DNA of 32,735 nt from Priapulus caudatus. Taxonomy: Eukaryota; Priapulida; Priapulimorpha; Priapulimorphida; Priapulidae. The notes beneath the pieces were generated by a model. The model worked only from the letters and a program-made list of their open reading frames with translations. It was not told where the DNA came from and ran no database searches. The position numbers and the translations under genes were made by a program. Where the stretch lies: contig NW_014577378.1 in NCBI RefSeq assembly GCF_000485595.1, positions 111,255-143,989 of the forward strand, in the 5' to 3' direction. Shown piece after piece: positions 1-9,652 of this stretch; position 1 is the stretch's first letter; each line of letters starts with the position of its first letter.

Positions 1-345
1 GAACCAATTAATTAATTGACTAATTATTTAATTAATAAAATTTTCAGGATAGGTCAGAAATGGTGTAACTTACAATTTATTACATTTTGTTGGTGATCCC
101 GATCCAATTAATTAATTAATTAATAAAATTTTCAGGATAGGTCAGAAATGGGGTAACTTACAATTGATTACATTTTGGTGGTGATCCGGATCCAATTAAT
201 TAACTAATTAATTAATTAATAAAATTTTCAGGATAGGTCAGAAATGGGGTAACTTAGAATTTATTACATTTTGGTGGTGATCCCGATCCAATTAATTATG
301 TAATTAATTAATTAATTGAAATTTTCACTTAATTAATTAATTAAT
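1..345. repeat. AT-rich tandem repeat, three ~88-100 bp units plus a partial
   Basis: Three successive units (1-100, 101-188, 189-284) share the order (TTAA)n spacer, TTTTCAGGATAGGTCAGAAA, a GGGTAACTTA block and TTACATTTTGGTGGTGATCC. A partial fourth unit made mostly of ATTAATTA follows to about 345. The length differences come from the TTAA-rich spacer. It lies upstream of the first visible SLC12 exon, so it is probably intronic. Confidence 0.85.
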
Positions 346-710
346 AAATAAAAATTTTTACAGTGAGAGAATTCAGCTGCCTTGGCGGAGGTTTGTGCTC
401 TCCGAGTGCTCTAGTTTTAATTTTGTTTATTATAATGTCATATACTTTATAACTATAATATGTTATATATTTTTGTCAGTGTTATTAGTAATACTGATAT
501 TATTATTACCATTCCTGTTGCTGTCACTATTGTCATCATGATCATCATTGTCATTACTACGAAATATAAACTGGCATGATTGCAAAGCTAACTACCATTA
601 TTATTACTCAACTTTTAATTAATTATTAGCTAATAAATGCTTTAGTAATGATCGATGGTACTATTAGCGATACAGTATGTGAGACTAGATGAACGTCCGT
701 CTTGTTTCAG
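346..710. other. intron remainder; possible dispersed-repeat end at ~376-412
   Basis: Positions 376-412 are a GC-richer block with TGGCGGAGGTTTG and CTCTCCGAGTGCTCTAG. From memory, unverified, this block resembles a sequence seen at the ends of dispersed repeats in many genomes. The rest to 700 is AT-rich with ATCATC/ATTATT runs and no coding signal. The acceptor of the first visible SLC12 exon is at 709-710 (CTTGTTTCAG). Confidence 0.4.
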
Positions 711-3700
711 CGATGCGTTTGACCTGAATCTATCTGTCGGCATTCTCTGCGTGCAGGGGGGCCTCGACTGCTCCGACATGCTCGAGCTCCCAGCCTCCGC
801 ATCAGTACCAGGTACGCACAACCACTCGTTTCAGCATGGCGTGGGACGGCGTGGCCATGTACGACATAGTTCGTGAGGGTTACTGACACTAGGCGCGTCT
901 GTTGTCGACTAGGGGGTTTACCAACTGTGCTGTTGTTAGTTGGGGTTTTTATTTAACTGGGGGTTTACCGACTGTGTTGTTGTTAGTTGTGGGTTTGCCA
1001 ACTGTGGGGTTTTCAACTGGGAGTTTACGGACTGTGCTATTGTTAGTTGCGGGTTTGCGAACTGTGGGTTTTATTTAACTTGGGGTTGACCGACTGTGTT
1101 GTTGTTAGCTGTGGGGCTTGCCAACTGTGGATTTGTTAATTGTGCATTCGCCTTCTGTAATGATAATGAAGTAAAGGTATCTATTTGCTGCATAGTGTTA
1201 CAGAAACTGGAGAACGAGTACGAGTGTGTTGTGGAGGATACGGATGATGAGGATGAGGAGGACGAGGAGAGCAGCTGTGATGAACAGGAGACATGCTTCA
1301 ACACAGAGGAAATATTCCACTCGTGTGAGGACCTGCCTTCTGAGAACTCAGGTAAGAACAACTCAGGTGAGAACAACTGAGGTGAAAGCAATGTAGCTGT
1401 GAACAACTGGGGTGCAAACGAACCAGTGGAGAACAACTAGTGAGGATATCTCAGCTTAGAACAATTCATGCGAGAACAAATCAAGTGAGAACATTGTAGC
1501 TGTGAACAACTGTGGGTGAGAGCATCCTAGATGAGAACAATTTAGTTGACGATATCTTAGCTAAGAATGATCGAGGTGAGAACAATTAAGGTCGGAACAA
1601 CTCGCAGCTAAGAGCAGTCCAATTGAGAACAACCTAGGTGAGACATCACGATAATTTTCACGTGACTTGTGTTAGCTTCTCCTAGTGATGTTCTACATGA
1701 TGTAGTGTTGTCGTGGTTACAGCCGAGGTGAAGAGCTTGGTGGACCGGCGCCCCGCCCCGCTCGTGCAGCCACAGCAGGCGATCATAGACGGAGCCGTTG
1801 GCACGGCAACCACACGCGTGCGCGTCGTCGGGAGGCTGCCCATCAATCGCGCGAAGCTGCGCTCCAGCAACCAGTTCCACCGGAAGCAAAAGAAGGGATT
1901 CATCGACGTCTGGTGGCTGGCAGACGACGGAGGTGTGTCGCTACTACCTCACACTCCGATTCATCTCTGTATTCTCCGCTGCTGCTGTAATACCTGTGTT
2001 GTGCTGCGATGTTACTTCACCTTCATTCTTGGGAGTTCACTCGTATCATTACTGCACCTACGTTCACGTGTGTCGTTACTGTGCCTGTATTTCTTTGTGT
2101 CGTTACCTTGCCTGTAGTTATTTGTATCATTACTGCACCTACGTTCACTTGTGTCGTTAGCTCACCTGTATTTACCTGTTTCGTTACCTTACTTGTATTC
2201 ACTTGTGTCGTTACCTTACTTGTATTCACTTGTGTAATACCTTGTCTGTATTCATTTGCATCGTTACTGCGACGCTATTCACCTGTTTGGTTATCTCACC
2301 TGTTTTAACCTGTGTTGTTATCAACACCTTACCTGTATTCTTGTGGATCATTACCTTACCTATATTCTTATCATCATAACTTTACCTATATACTTGTTCA
2401 TTATCATACCTGTGTTCACCTGTGTTGGTACCATCATAGTAATGCAGCAAGGATCTAGCTAATTTCTGCTTGCTTCTGTCTTCAGGTCTCACCTTGCTGA
2501 TTCCCTTCCTCATCAGCCAGTCATCGCTGTGGCAAGGCTGCAAGCTCCGTGTCTTCTTCCTCAAGGGAAAGGAGGATTTGGATAAAGAGCAACGCAAGTA
2601 GGTGATTGTTTGATCTCTCAGCAAGGGGGGGGAGGCACAGGGAGGATTGTAGAGCTAATTTGCAGGAAACAAACATTGGAATTATCGAATTATAATGAGC
2701 GGTGATCACAGTTAAATTGGGTCTTTCATACTTCTCCTTTATGTATATTCATACTTGCAGATTTGGATTTGCTTCAATATTTTTTATGTTTCGTATATTG
2801 CAATAACTATAGTGTGCAAGCTGTAATGACAAGCTGGTGGTGAAATACCGTGTCATGACTCTTATTAAATTAATGGTCGCCTCTTGTTTCAGTATGGCCG
2901 CTCTACTAAGCAAGTTCCGCATTGACTACTCTCAGATGACAGTCGTTGATAGCCACACGGAAGCTCCCAGTGCAGAAAGGTAACAAGGGAATCATCATTG
3001 AACAAGTTTACTATTTCTCTCTTTCTCTTTCTCTCTCTTTCTTTTTCTCTCTCTCACTTTCTCTCTCGCTCTCTCTCTTTCTCTCCCTTCCTCCCTCCCT
3101 CCCTCTCTCCCTCCCTCCCCTTCTTCCCCACTCCCCATTCCTCCCCCTCCTCCTTCTTCTCTCCCCCTCTCTCCCTCCCTCTCTCACACAATTTATTTAT
3201 CTCTCTCTCTCTCTCTCTCTCTCGTCAAATGCAAAGTGTGAAACCCCCTTGCCATGTCGTTTCGCAGCGTCACAGAGTTCCAAGAGCTGATCGAGCCGTG
3301 GCGCGTGCGTGCGGGTGGGACGGGGGCGGCGAAGACGTCGTCCGGCATCACGGACTCGGAGCTGCTGGCGCTGAAGGCTCGCACGGTGCGGCACGTGCGT
3401 CTGCGGGAGCTGCTGCATGAGCACTCACAAGATGCCAGCCTCGTCGTCATGTGAGTGTCTAGTTGGTCTCCGTCTGAGACTCCTCCCTCCTCCGGCCGGC
3501 CGCCAGTGGAGGGGGGGGGGGTTGGTAGCACGTCGCTTCTTATACTTTGTTGTGTTTTTACGTGTATGTAGTTCATGTTGTAGTTTATCAAGTGTGAATT
3601 CTGATTAGGATCGGAGGGTCAAAGGTTTAGTGAATTGTAGTAGGTATATGCATCCGTTTTAGGTTTCTTTATATTTAATATAATTTAATATATATATTAT

Positions 3701-3986
3701 ATATATATTTTTATATAAATAATTATGATATCTATATATTAAGCATGAATGTTAATTATACCTGTGGACATAGCTGTTGTGCTTATTTACTAATAAAATA
3801 TACTTACACTATATTACACTATATCGTGCATTACTACTGTCTTGTTTCAGCACGCTGCCGATCCCACGGAAGGTAATCTGTTCACCCTACCTCTACATGG
3901 CCTGGCTGGAGACCCTGACGCGCGGCATGCCCCCAGTGCTGCTGCTGAGAGGCAACCAGACCAGCGTTCTCACTTTCTACTCCTAG
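711..3986 (+). CDS. SLC12A: SLC12 cation-chloride cotransporter (NKCC/NCC branch), C-terminal seven exons, 5' partial
   Basis: Electroneutral Na(K)Cl cotransporters move chloride with sodium across the plasma membrane; this piece is their cytosolic regulatory C-terminus. Exons by splice signals and unbroken phase: 711-811, 1196-1351, 1723-1932, 2486-2597, 2893-2979, 3268-3450, 3851-3986 (stop TAG 3984-3986). They join into 327 codons plus one leading base that completes a His codon in the family. Residues 1-11 read [11 protein letters not shown], matching the family's HDAFDF... strand. Residues ~47-61 are an acidic low-complexity stretch. [18 protein letters not shown] spans the exon 3/4 junction. 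Then follow [22 protein letters not shown] and the carboxyl end [12 protein letters not shown], which is the NKCC-type ending. Full-length members are about 1000-1200 residues, so the 12 transmembrane segments lie upstream. All introns have GT-AG ends. The least certain splice is the acceptor at 1194-1195, chosen because it alone keeps phase with the donor after 811. NKCC versus NCC cannot be settled from this part. Confidence 0.93.
905..1135. repeat. ~61 bp tandem repeat inside SLC12 intron (812-1195)
   Basis: About four units, the first shortened. Each contains GTTTACCGACTGTG, then TTGTTGTTAGTTG, then GGGTTTGCCAACTGTGG. Divergence between units is moderate. It is not joined to the donor at 812-813. 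Confidence 0.75.
1341..1650. repeat. ~15 bp minisatellite built from the 5' splice site, SLC12 intron 1352-1722
   Basis: The exon end and donor (TGAGAACTCAG|GTAAGAAC at 1341-1359) form the first unit of a degenerate array of about 20 copies near GTGAGAACAACTCAG. Many copies therefore repeat a consensus-like donor, CAG|GTGAGA or TAG|GTGAGA. The array fills most of the 371 bp intron. Confidence 0.8.
1933..2430. repeat. ~27 bp minisatellite filling SLC12 intron 1933-2485
   Basis: Degenerate units near GTGTCGTTACCTTACCTG plus TATTCACTT run for most of the intron. Units at ~2150-2240 are almost identical. The first, weakly matching unit begins at the donor itself (GTGTGTCGCTACTACCT at 1933). Long antisense frames across it (2023-2229 for example) are period artefacts because 27 is divisible by 3. 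Confidence 0.8.
3011..3223. repeat. CT-rich tract in SLC12 intron 2980-3267
   Basis: About 210 bp of nearly pure pyrimidine (TCTCTCTT, CCCTCCCT variants). It ends about 45 bp before the acceptor at 3266-3267 and may extend that intron's polypyrimidine tract. Confidence 0.9.
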
Positions 3987-4800
3987 GCAAGGCTTCATCT
4001 ATCAGCAGGGCTTCATATATGAGCACAGGTTAATCTGTGAACAGAGTTTTATCTGCGAGCAGGGCTGCATGTGTGAGCGGGGCTCATCTGTTGGAGCAGG
4101 GCGCTGCATCTGTGAGCAGGGCTCCTCTGTGAGCAGGGCTGGCATCTGTTGGAGCAGGCGCCCCATCTGTGAGCAGGGCCTCCATCTGTGAGCATGCGGC
4201 TCCATCTGTGAGCAGGGCCCTCCATCTGTGAGCAGGGCCTGCCATTCTGTGCAGCAGCCGCTCCATCTGTTGAGCAGGGCTTGCATCTGTGAGCAGGGGC
4301 TGGCATTTCTGTGAGCAAGGGCTGCATTCTGTGAGGCAGGGCTGCCATCTGCTGAGCATGCGCTGCCATCTGTGAGCCAAGGCTGCCATCTGCGAGCAGG
4401 CTGCCATTCTGTGAGCCACGCGCTCCATCTGTGAGCAGGGCTGCATCTGTGAGCAGGGCTGCATCTGTTGAGCAAAGGCTGCGCATCTGTGAGCGGGCTG
4501 CATTCTGCTGCAGCAGGCTTTCATCTGTGAGCCAGCGCTCCATCTGTGAGCAAGCGCTGCAATTTTTGTTTTTTCTGTGAGTAGCGGCTGGCATCTGCAA
4601 GCAGGGCTGCATCTGTGAGCAGGGCTGCATCTGTGAGCCAGGGCTGCATCTGTGAGCAAGGCTGCATCTGCTGCAGCGGGCTGCATCTCCGAGCAGGGCT
4701 GCATCTGCGAGCAAGGCTGCATCTGCGAGCAGGGCTGCATCTGCGAGCAGGGCTGCATCTGCGAGCAGGGCTGCATCTGTGAGCAGTGCTTCTTCTGTTT
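3987..4800. repeat. ~18 bp minisatellite directly after the SLC12 stop codon
   Basis: Over 40 degenerate copies near GCATCTGTGAGCAGGGCT begin at the bases right after the stop codon (3984-3986). They run to about 4795, with the most regular units at 4605-4780. Weaker copies (ACATCTATGAATAG, TTCATCTACGAACC) can be followed to about 4995. The array probably forms much of the 3' UTR or its immediate downstream sequence. Single-base insertions between copies shift the register, so several antisense frames stay open; these are not genes. Confidence 0.9.
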
Positions 4801-5462
4801 GATAGGTTTGAAAGTTGTTGAATTTCAACAGGGTTACATCTATGAATAGTTTTTATTTCATTGAGGTCTCTCGAAATTATTTCGTTTCACTAAAGTTGCT
4901 TCTAAGCATGGTTTACCATTTATTTATAAGAATCGTTTCATTTTACCTAGGTTTCATCTACGAACCATTTACTATAACCAGGGTTGCATATAAGCATGAT
5001 GACTTTCTTTGACTATGGCTGTCCTTATGAAGAATCTCTTGAGCGATCTTTGTCTGAAATCGCTAGCGATTTATAAGTTGATCGCGCGCATAAATATTAC
5101 AGTGTATCTCGCTCAGTGTGTCACGTAGCATATCCTTTTTTATAACATATTGGAATCTACGTGAATGCTTATTTGTGAGCGAGGATTCAGTCCACTCGCT
5201 GTGCTGTGAGACTAACCATCGTAATCTGGTCATAGTAAGTGGGAGTCAATCCAACACGAGTAGATGTTCACTTCACTCACTGATAGTACTTTCAGACTAA
5301 ACTATGATCTTGTCATAGCAGGTGGAGTAAATCTACCAAAAGTATATATGTATAGTAATCATGTTATTATATCGAATAACGTTACCATTTATAGTAGTAA
5401 TGTTTAGCTAATCATCCCGTCTCACCATCACTAGGTCAGTTCAGAGTCGAGTGCACCGCTTA
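4800..5462. other. no recognisable gene
   Basis: The start of this stretch carries decayed minisatellite units. The remainder is AT-rich sequence with short unsupported frames. I see no RNA gene, clear promoter or conserved protein. Confidence 0.5.
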
Positions 5463-5606
5463 AGCCCGGCGCACACGTCAGTTATTTTACTCAAGTAAAA
5501 TGACGCATGCGTCTAATTACTCAACGAAAATCCGCCGCACACGTGAGTAAAATGACTCATGCATCATTTTACTTGAGTAAAATAACTCACGTGTGTGCGC
5601 CGGGCA
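5463..5606. mobile_element. palindromic MITE, PIF/Harbinger-like target site
   Basis: A 144 bp element with long inverted repeats. The left end AGCCCGGCGCACACGT and the right end's reverse complement TGCCCGGCGCACAC both continue into GTTATTTTACTCAAGTAAAA. The core contains further ACTCAAGTAAAA/TTTTACTTGAGT inverted copies. Flanking TTA occurs on both sides (5460-5462 and 5607-5609), matching the 3 bp TWA duplication known for PIF/Harbinger elements. It has no coding capacity. Confidence 0.85.
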
Positions 5607-5820
5607 TTAGAGAAGTTGCAGTCACTAATAGCGCTGCCAGACTTAACTCTGCTACGGCTAGTGGAGTGAATCCACACTACAATACGCTGTGCACCTGACT
5701 CTTGCCTGGCCTAGTGGTGGCGAGGCGGGATGGTTAGATAAACATTCTCACCAAAGAGAGAAGGCGGTGGCACGCTGAGAGACGAGCAGCCCGTGTCTTG
5801 CTTCTGTTCTGCGCATGCAG

Positions 5821-5941
5821 TGCTGTGCTGGTGTTTGCACAAACGCTCCCGTCGGTAGCTAATCTGGACTGGCTGAAGATAGCATCGCCCGCCTCTGCCT
5901 TGTCATCCGCCCGTCTGGTCTACACAACATCTCACTCATGA
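5821..5941 (+). other. possible unrecognised exon after a strong acceptor
   Basis: The sequence CTTGCTTCTGTTCTGCGCATGCAG ends at 5820 and is an excellent splice acceptor. One frame behind it is open until TGA 5939-5941 and starts AVLVFAQTLPSVANLDWLKI. I recognise no family and find no partner exon. It could be a chance frame of about 39 codons. Confidence 0.2.
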
Positions 5942-5944
5942 CCC

Positions 5945-6175
5945 CGAGTACCAGAAAAGGGGAGCGAGAGAAGGAAAAAGAGAGAAAGGGAGAGAGAAGA
6001 GCGTGTGAGCAGAGAGGGAGTGGGAGAGAAAGAAAGGGGAGAGAGGGAGTGGGGGAAGAAATAGAGAAGGAGAGAGAGAGAGGGGGTGTGTGTGCGTGCG
6101 TACGTGCGTGCGTGCGTTTGTGTGTACGTATGGACGTGCGTGTGCGTGTGCGTGTGCATCCTTCTCCCCCACACA
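5945..6175. repeat. GA-rich tract running into a GT/GCGT microsatellite
   Basis: Purine-rich GAGAGAAAG repeats to about 6088, then GTGTGCGTGCGTACGTGCGT variants to about 6160, then a short CA run. Open frames here are low-complexity artefacts. Confidence 0.9.
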
Positions 6176-7070
6176 CACATAGTGATGCGTGGTGGAGGTG
6201 CTTTGAAGAGTACGAAATGCACGTTTGTTCCTTGCATGTAGATAGCAGCAGGGGTTCGATTCAGAAACTTAAATTACTCACGGTAAAGTACCCACCCTCC
6301 GCCTAACCCCACTCGCCTCACCCCGCTCCGCCGTGCCTCGGTCTGCGTTCCTCACCGTCGTTCCCGTCCGATTGCTTCAACTCTGTATCACCCTGCCGTA
6401 GAAGCACACTTGCTCACCCTCACTGGTAGAGTTAGGTATTGTAGGGTATCGTGCTTTCACTAGCCTGTCAATTGCTCCATGTTTATATAATATATATATA
6501 ATCTATGCCGGTGCTTGCATAAAAGCGCTCGCGTTGTTTTCAAAATATACGAACGTTCTTTTAGCTCACTTTACTGTATCTGTGTTTGCTTAATAAAAAA
6601 TGGTGCATAGAAAACTGTGATTCATGTCAAACGCTTGCGAACTTTAAACGACGTGATTAATATTGTATAATAATTAGTTAGTCAAGCAGGTGAAGTGTGA
6701 GGGTATATAGCGCGGCGAGCAGATTGGATTTGTATGGTGGACAGTCGCATGGCTGACGATGATTTGGTTCAGCCCGCGATTTGTCGTTAATAAAACGTGT
6801 AATATAGGTGTGGCCAACATGACCAGGGCCATTTTTACGGATTATATATTATGTTCTCCGCGTGTAACATGTGATTAATCGTCGTGTTCACAGTTCGATA
6901 CCGTATCGTGTTAAAATCATGCGTCTTTTATGTTAGCTTTAAGCCTAGTCATGGTCAAGGGTTCGAGTCTACTGTGTTTCAAACGGTGCTGGATGGAGTT
7001 TTATTTTGAGCAAGTGCAGAACGAATGTTGGAGGTGAGGACTGAAATGCTATCTCAGTGGTTAACATTCC
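6176..7070. other. no recognisable gene
   Basis: Mixed-composition sequence. AATAAA-type hexamers occur near 6591 and 6790 but cannot be tied to a transcript. Two GGTTCGA-like strings (6253, 6961) lack a matching tRNA A box and cloverleaf. Confidence 0.4.
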
Positions 7071-7074
7071 GGGC

Positions 7075-7265
7075 GTTAATGCTTAGTTTAATACTCCCGT
7101 GTGTCAATGGTTATTGCAATGTGTCGATGGTTGATATTTGTCAGTGTCAGTAATTGACACTTCAATGTGTCGGTGGTTGACACTTCGGTGTGTCGGTGGT
7201 TGACACTTCGGTGTGTCGGTGGTTGACATTGTAATGTGTTAATAGTTGACATTGACCATTGACGA
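7075..7265. repeat. 23 bp minisatellite whose unit is a hairpin
   Basis: Units near GGTGTGTCGGTGGTTGACAC plus TTC are almost exact at 7155-7225 and decayed on both sides. Each holds the inverted pair GTGTC...GACAC around a GGTGGTT loop. Confidence 0.85.
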
Positions 7266-8715
7266 GAATAGATCAATAAAATATCCGTGATTATCATGAT
7301 CTCTTTTTCAGGAATGATTGAGAAGCGCGTGTTTTATTCACTACTACATGATATTATTGCTCGTTCTTGTTTCCTACATCGGTTACTGTTCTCTATTGTT
7401 GCTCGTTTCCATAAAGCACATATACGACGGGGGTTTATTTTCTGGAATTACGTGATATCCTAAATGCATGTTCTCTCTACTGCGGTCGTTGACGTTGTTG
7501 TTCATTGGAATTACGATTTCTGTAATGGCTGCTTATCAGTGGATCGTGTACGGGCGCACTGTTTTGGTGTTTCAAAGTTGTGGGGAAACTTTCATGTCTA
7601 GCTTTACGCGCAATATGAAATGTTCCTATCTAGTTATCGTTTTCGTGTAGTGTACAATGGGTGCATGTTCACACTTATTTTTACCGTACTTCAGAAAATA
7701 CCATTATCATAAACGAATTATCCGATGATATTTCTTTTACAATTTTTTAAAAACAAAATCGTGTTTATTTTCGTCACGCATTTAACATGCAGATGTATTT
7801 AGGCACCGTTCGCATTTGTAAACATGACTTTCGAATAAATATTTATATACAACGTAAAAATACTTCGAACGGTATTTTGACGGCGTTTCAATTCGTAACA
7901 AAAAAAACTTTAAATGACAGCAGAAGCTCGATGTTGACGTTATAACTACCGATGATGGTTTTGACAAACTGGTCCCTGGTGAGTTTTTACCTTATCAGGG
8001 CAGCTAATGTGTGCCGATAGTTACGAGAGTGCCCGCCAGGTGACTCAGCGTCGATATCCATCCACTGCAGCATCGGCAAACCGCTCTCAGCTTTGGTAAC
8101 CTAGCTTTATGACATTCGGATACACTCATACAGCTAGAGTAACCAAAGAGAACACCGGAGCCTGTCTCGTGGTCCACCGGGTGGCGCCACGCGTATAGCG
8201 TGGTGGGATCATGACGGATGACCCGCGTAGATAGGCATCCATTTATCGCTAGCAGTCGCACGCTCGCCCCCTTTTACCTTCTCTTCAGTTATTCCCTACC
8301 AGCGCAGCTTCGGCGGTGCCCTCCAACGTTTTGATTGCCATGTAGAAATGTGTGTGGGATGTAGAAGGCGGTGGAGATGTAGGTAGGCGAGCGTGTAGAA
8401 AAAATGAATGTCCGTCCACCCACCTTCCATTGACGAGGATCTTTCTGGAACGAATTCTGCTAGATGACGTCATCTAGCAGACGCGACTCGACGTCGAGAA
8501 AGTCTGTGCTGGCTCCTAAAGACATGCAAAACATAACTGACATAGCGGCTGAACCAGACAGCGACGGAAAGCGAGACAGGCAAGAGACGGGTGTAATAAA
8601 TTGTGATATGAATTCAAAATTCGAACTTTATATATATGTATTTAAATACCGTCTCACTACTTTGTGAGTGTGCGACACGCCGCCGCCTCACGCACGCCCA
8701 AAACTAGACCTAGAT

Positions 8716-8718
<3 letters not shown>
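7266..8718. other. no firm gene; weak frames only
   Basis: An acceptor-like TCTCTTTTTCAG ends at 7310 and is followed by a frame open to about 7462 (GMIEKRVFYSLLHDIIARS...), not recognised. Frames at 7468-7650 and 8464-8667 (+) and at 8004-8261 and 8285-8473 (-) look random. Confidence 0.35.

Positions 8719-8779
<61 letters not shown>
8719..8779. repeat. (AT)n microsatellite
   Basis: About 30 uninterrupted AT dinucleotides. Confidence 0.98.
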
Positions 8780-8781
<2 letters not shown>

Positions 8782-8870
8782 CGACTTTTAATTATTTATA
8801 ACTTCATATAATGTTATAACTATGTCGACTTTTCACTATTAATTGAGAGATTAACAGATTAAAAAGAGAA

Positions 8871-8873
<3 letters not shown>

Positions 8874-8901
<28 letters not shown>
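8874..8901. repeat. (GA)n microsatellite
   Basis: About 14 GA dinucleotides. They end about 27 bp before the MITE at 8930. Confidence 0.95.
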
Positions 8902-8929
8902 CGTAGTTAAAGTTCCAGCGACACAATTA

Positions 8930-9484
8930 CAGTAAAAACCGCGCGTATAAGACATAGATTTTAGAACATGTTAGGCTAAATTCCCATTTAGACCCCTTTA
9001 CATAAGAACCTGTTTTAGGCTAAGTTTAAAGTAGGTCTTATTTTCCATGCAGATGAGACTTAAAAAGAAACACAGGTAAATAAAAAAGACGAGCTCAACA
9101 ATATCGATGCGAATAACAATGCCAATTGCCAATGCACTGCAATGCTCAACAATAACAATCATATCTATTAATAATATAATATTATATAATTTATTAATAT
9201 TATATATATCATATAATATTATCTCAACCATAAAAAAAAAATGTGCAACAACTAAACCTCCATATAACACCTTACACATAACACTACTGTTACTGGTAAC
9301 ACATGCATCACAGTGACTAAGCCGCGCGTAGCGCGGGTTTCAGCTTAGTACATATTAAAAGTAGAAACAATTAAGAACCTATTTAGAACTTTTGAAGCCT
9401 AATTTTCAGTAAGCACATTTAATATAAGAACATAGTGAGGCTAACTTGGAAAAATCTATGTTCTTTATACGCGGGTTTTTACTG
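8930..9484. mobile_element. non-autonomous Tc1/mariner-like element
   Basis: Terminal inverted repeats start CAGTAAAAACCGCGCGTATA on the left and, reverse-complemented, CAGTAAAAACCCGCGTATAA on the right. Both continue through a block reading ACATAGATTTT. TA flanks both ends (8928-8929 and 9485-9486), the target duplication of Tc1/mariner superfamily elements. CAGT termini are common in pogo/Tigger-type members. The 555 bp interior is AT-rich and encodes nothing. Further diverged inverted blocks (TTAGGCTAA, AAGAACCT) suggest the inverted repeats were once longer. Confidence 0.85.
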
Positions 9485-9508
9485 TAAGACGTCAGCAATC
9501 CGGCTGTA

Positions 9509-9522
9509 TGTGTGTGTGTGTG

Positions 9523-9564
<42 letters not shown>

Positions 9565-9567
9565 TAG

Positions 9568-9650
<83 letters not shown>
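9509..9650. repeat. (TG)n microsatellite
   Basis: About 140 bp of TG with small interruptions (TGTCG near 9523, TAGTAGTAG near 9563). It begins 25 bp after the MITE end. Confidence 0.98.

Positions 9651-9652
<2 letters not shown>

Noticed and set aside
1071-1436. 121-codon minus frame rich in Ser
   Set aside because: Antisense of the acidic cotransporter exon (1196-1351) and of the donor-derived minisatellite.
3193-3591. 132-codon minus frame
   Set aside because: Antisense of the well-supported cotransporter exon 3268-3450 plus the CT tract.
4600-4790. Possible CRISPR-like regular repeats
   Set aside because: Units are directly adjacent without spacers, and the host is a eukaryote; it is a minisatellite.
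4002-4828. Three overlapping minus-strand frames of 157-259 codons with MQPCSQ-type repeats
   Set aside because: They are readings of the 18 bp minisatellite after the cotransporter stop; all follow the repeat period and match no family.
6245-6975. tRNA-like B-box strings GGTTCGATTC (6253) and GGTTCGAGTC (6961)
   Set aside because: No matching A box at the right distance and no acceptor stem can be paired.
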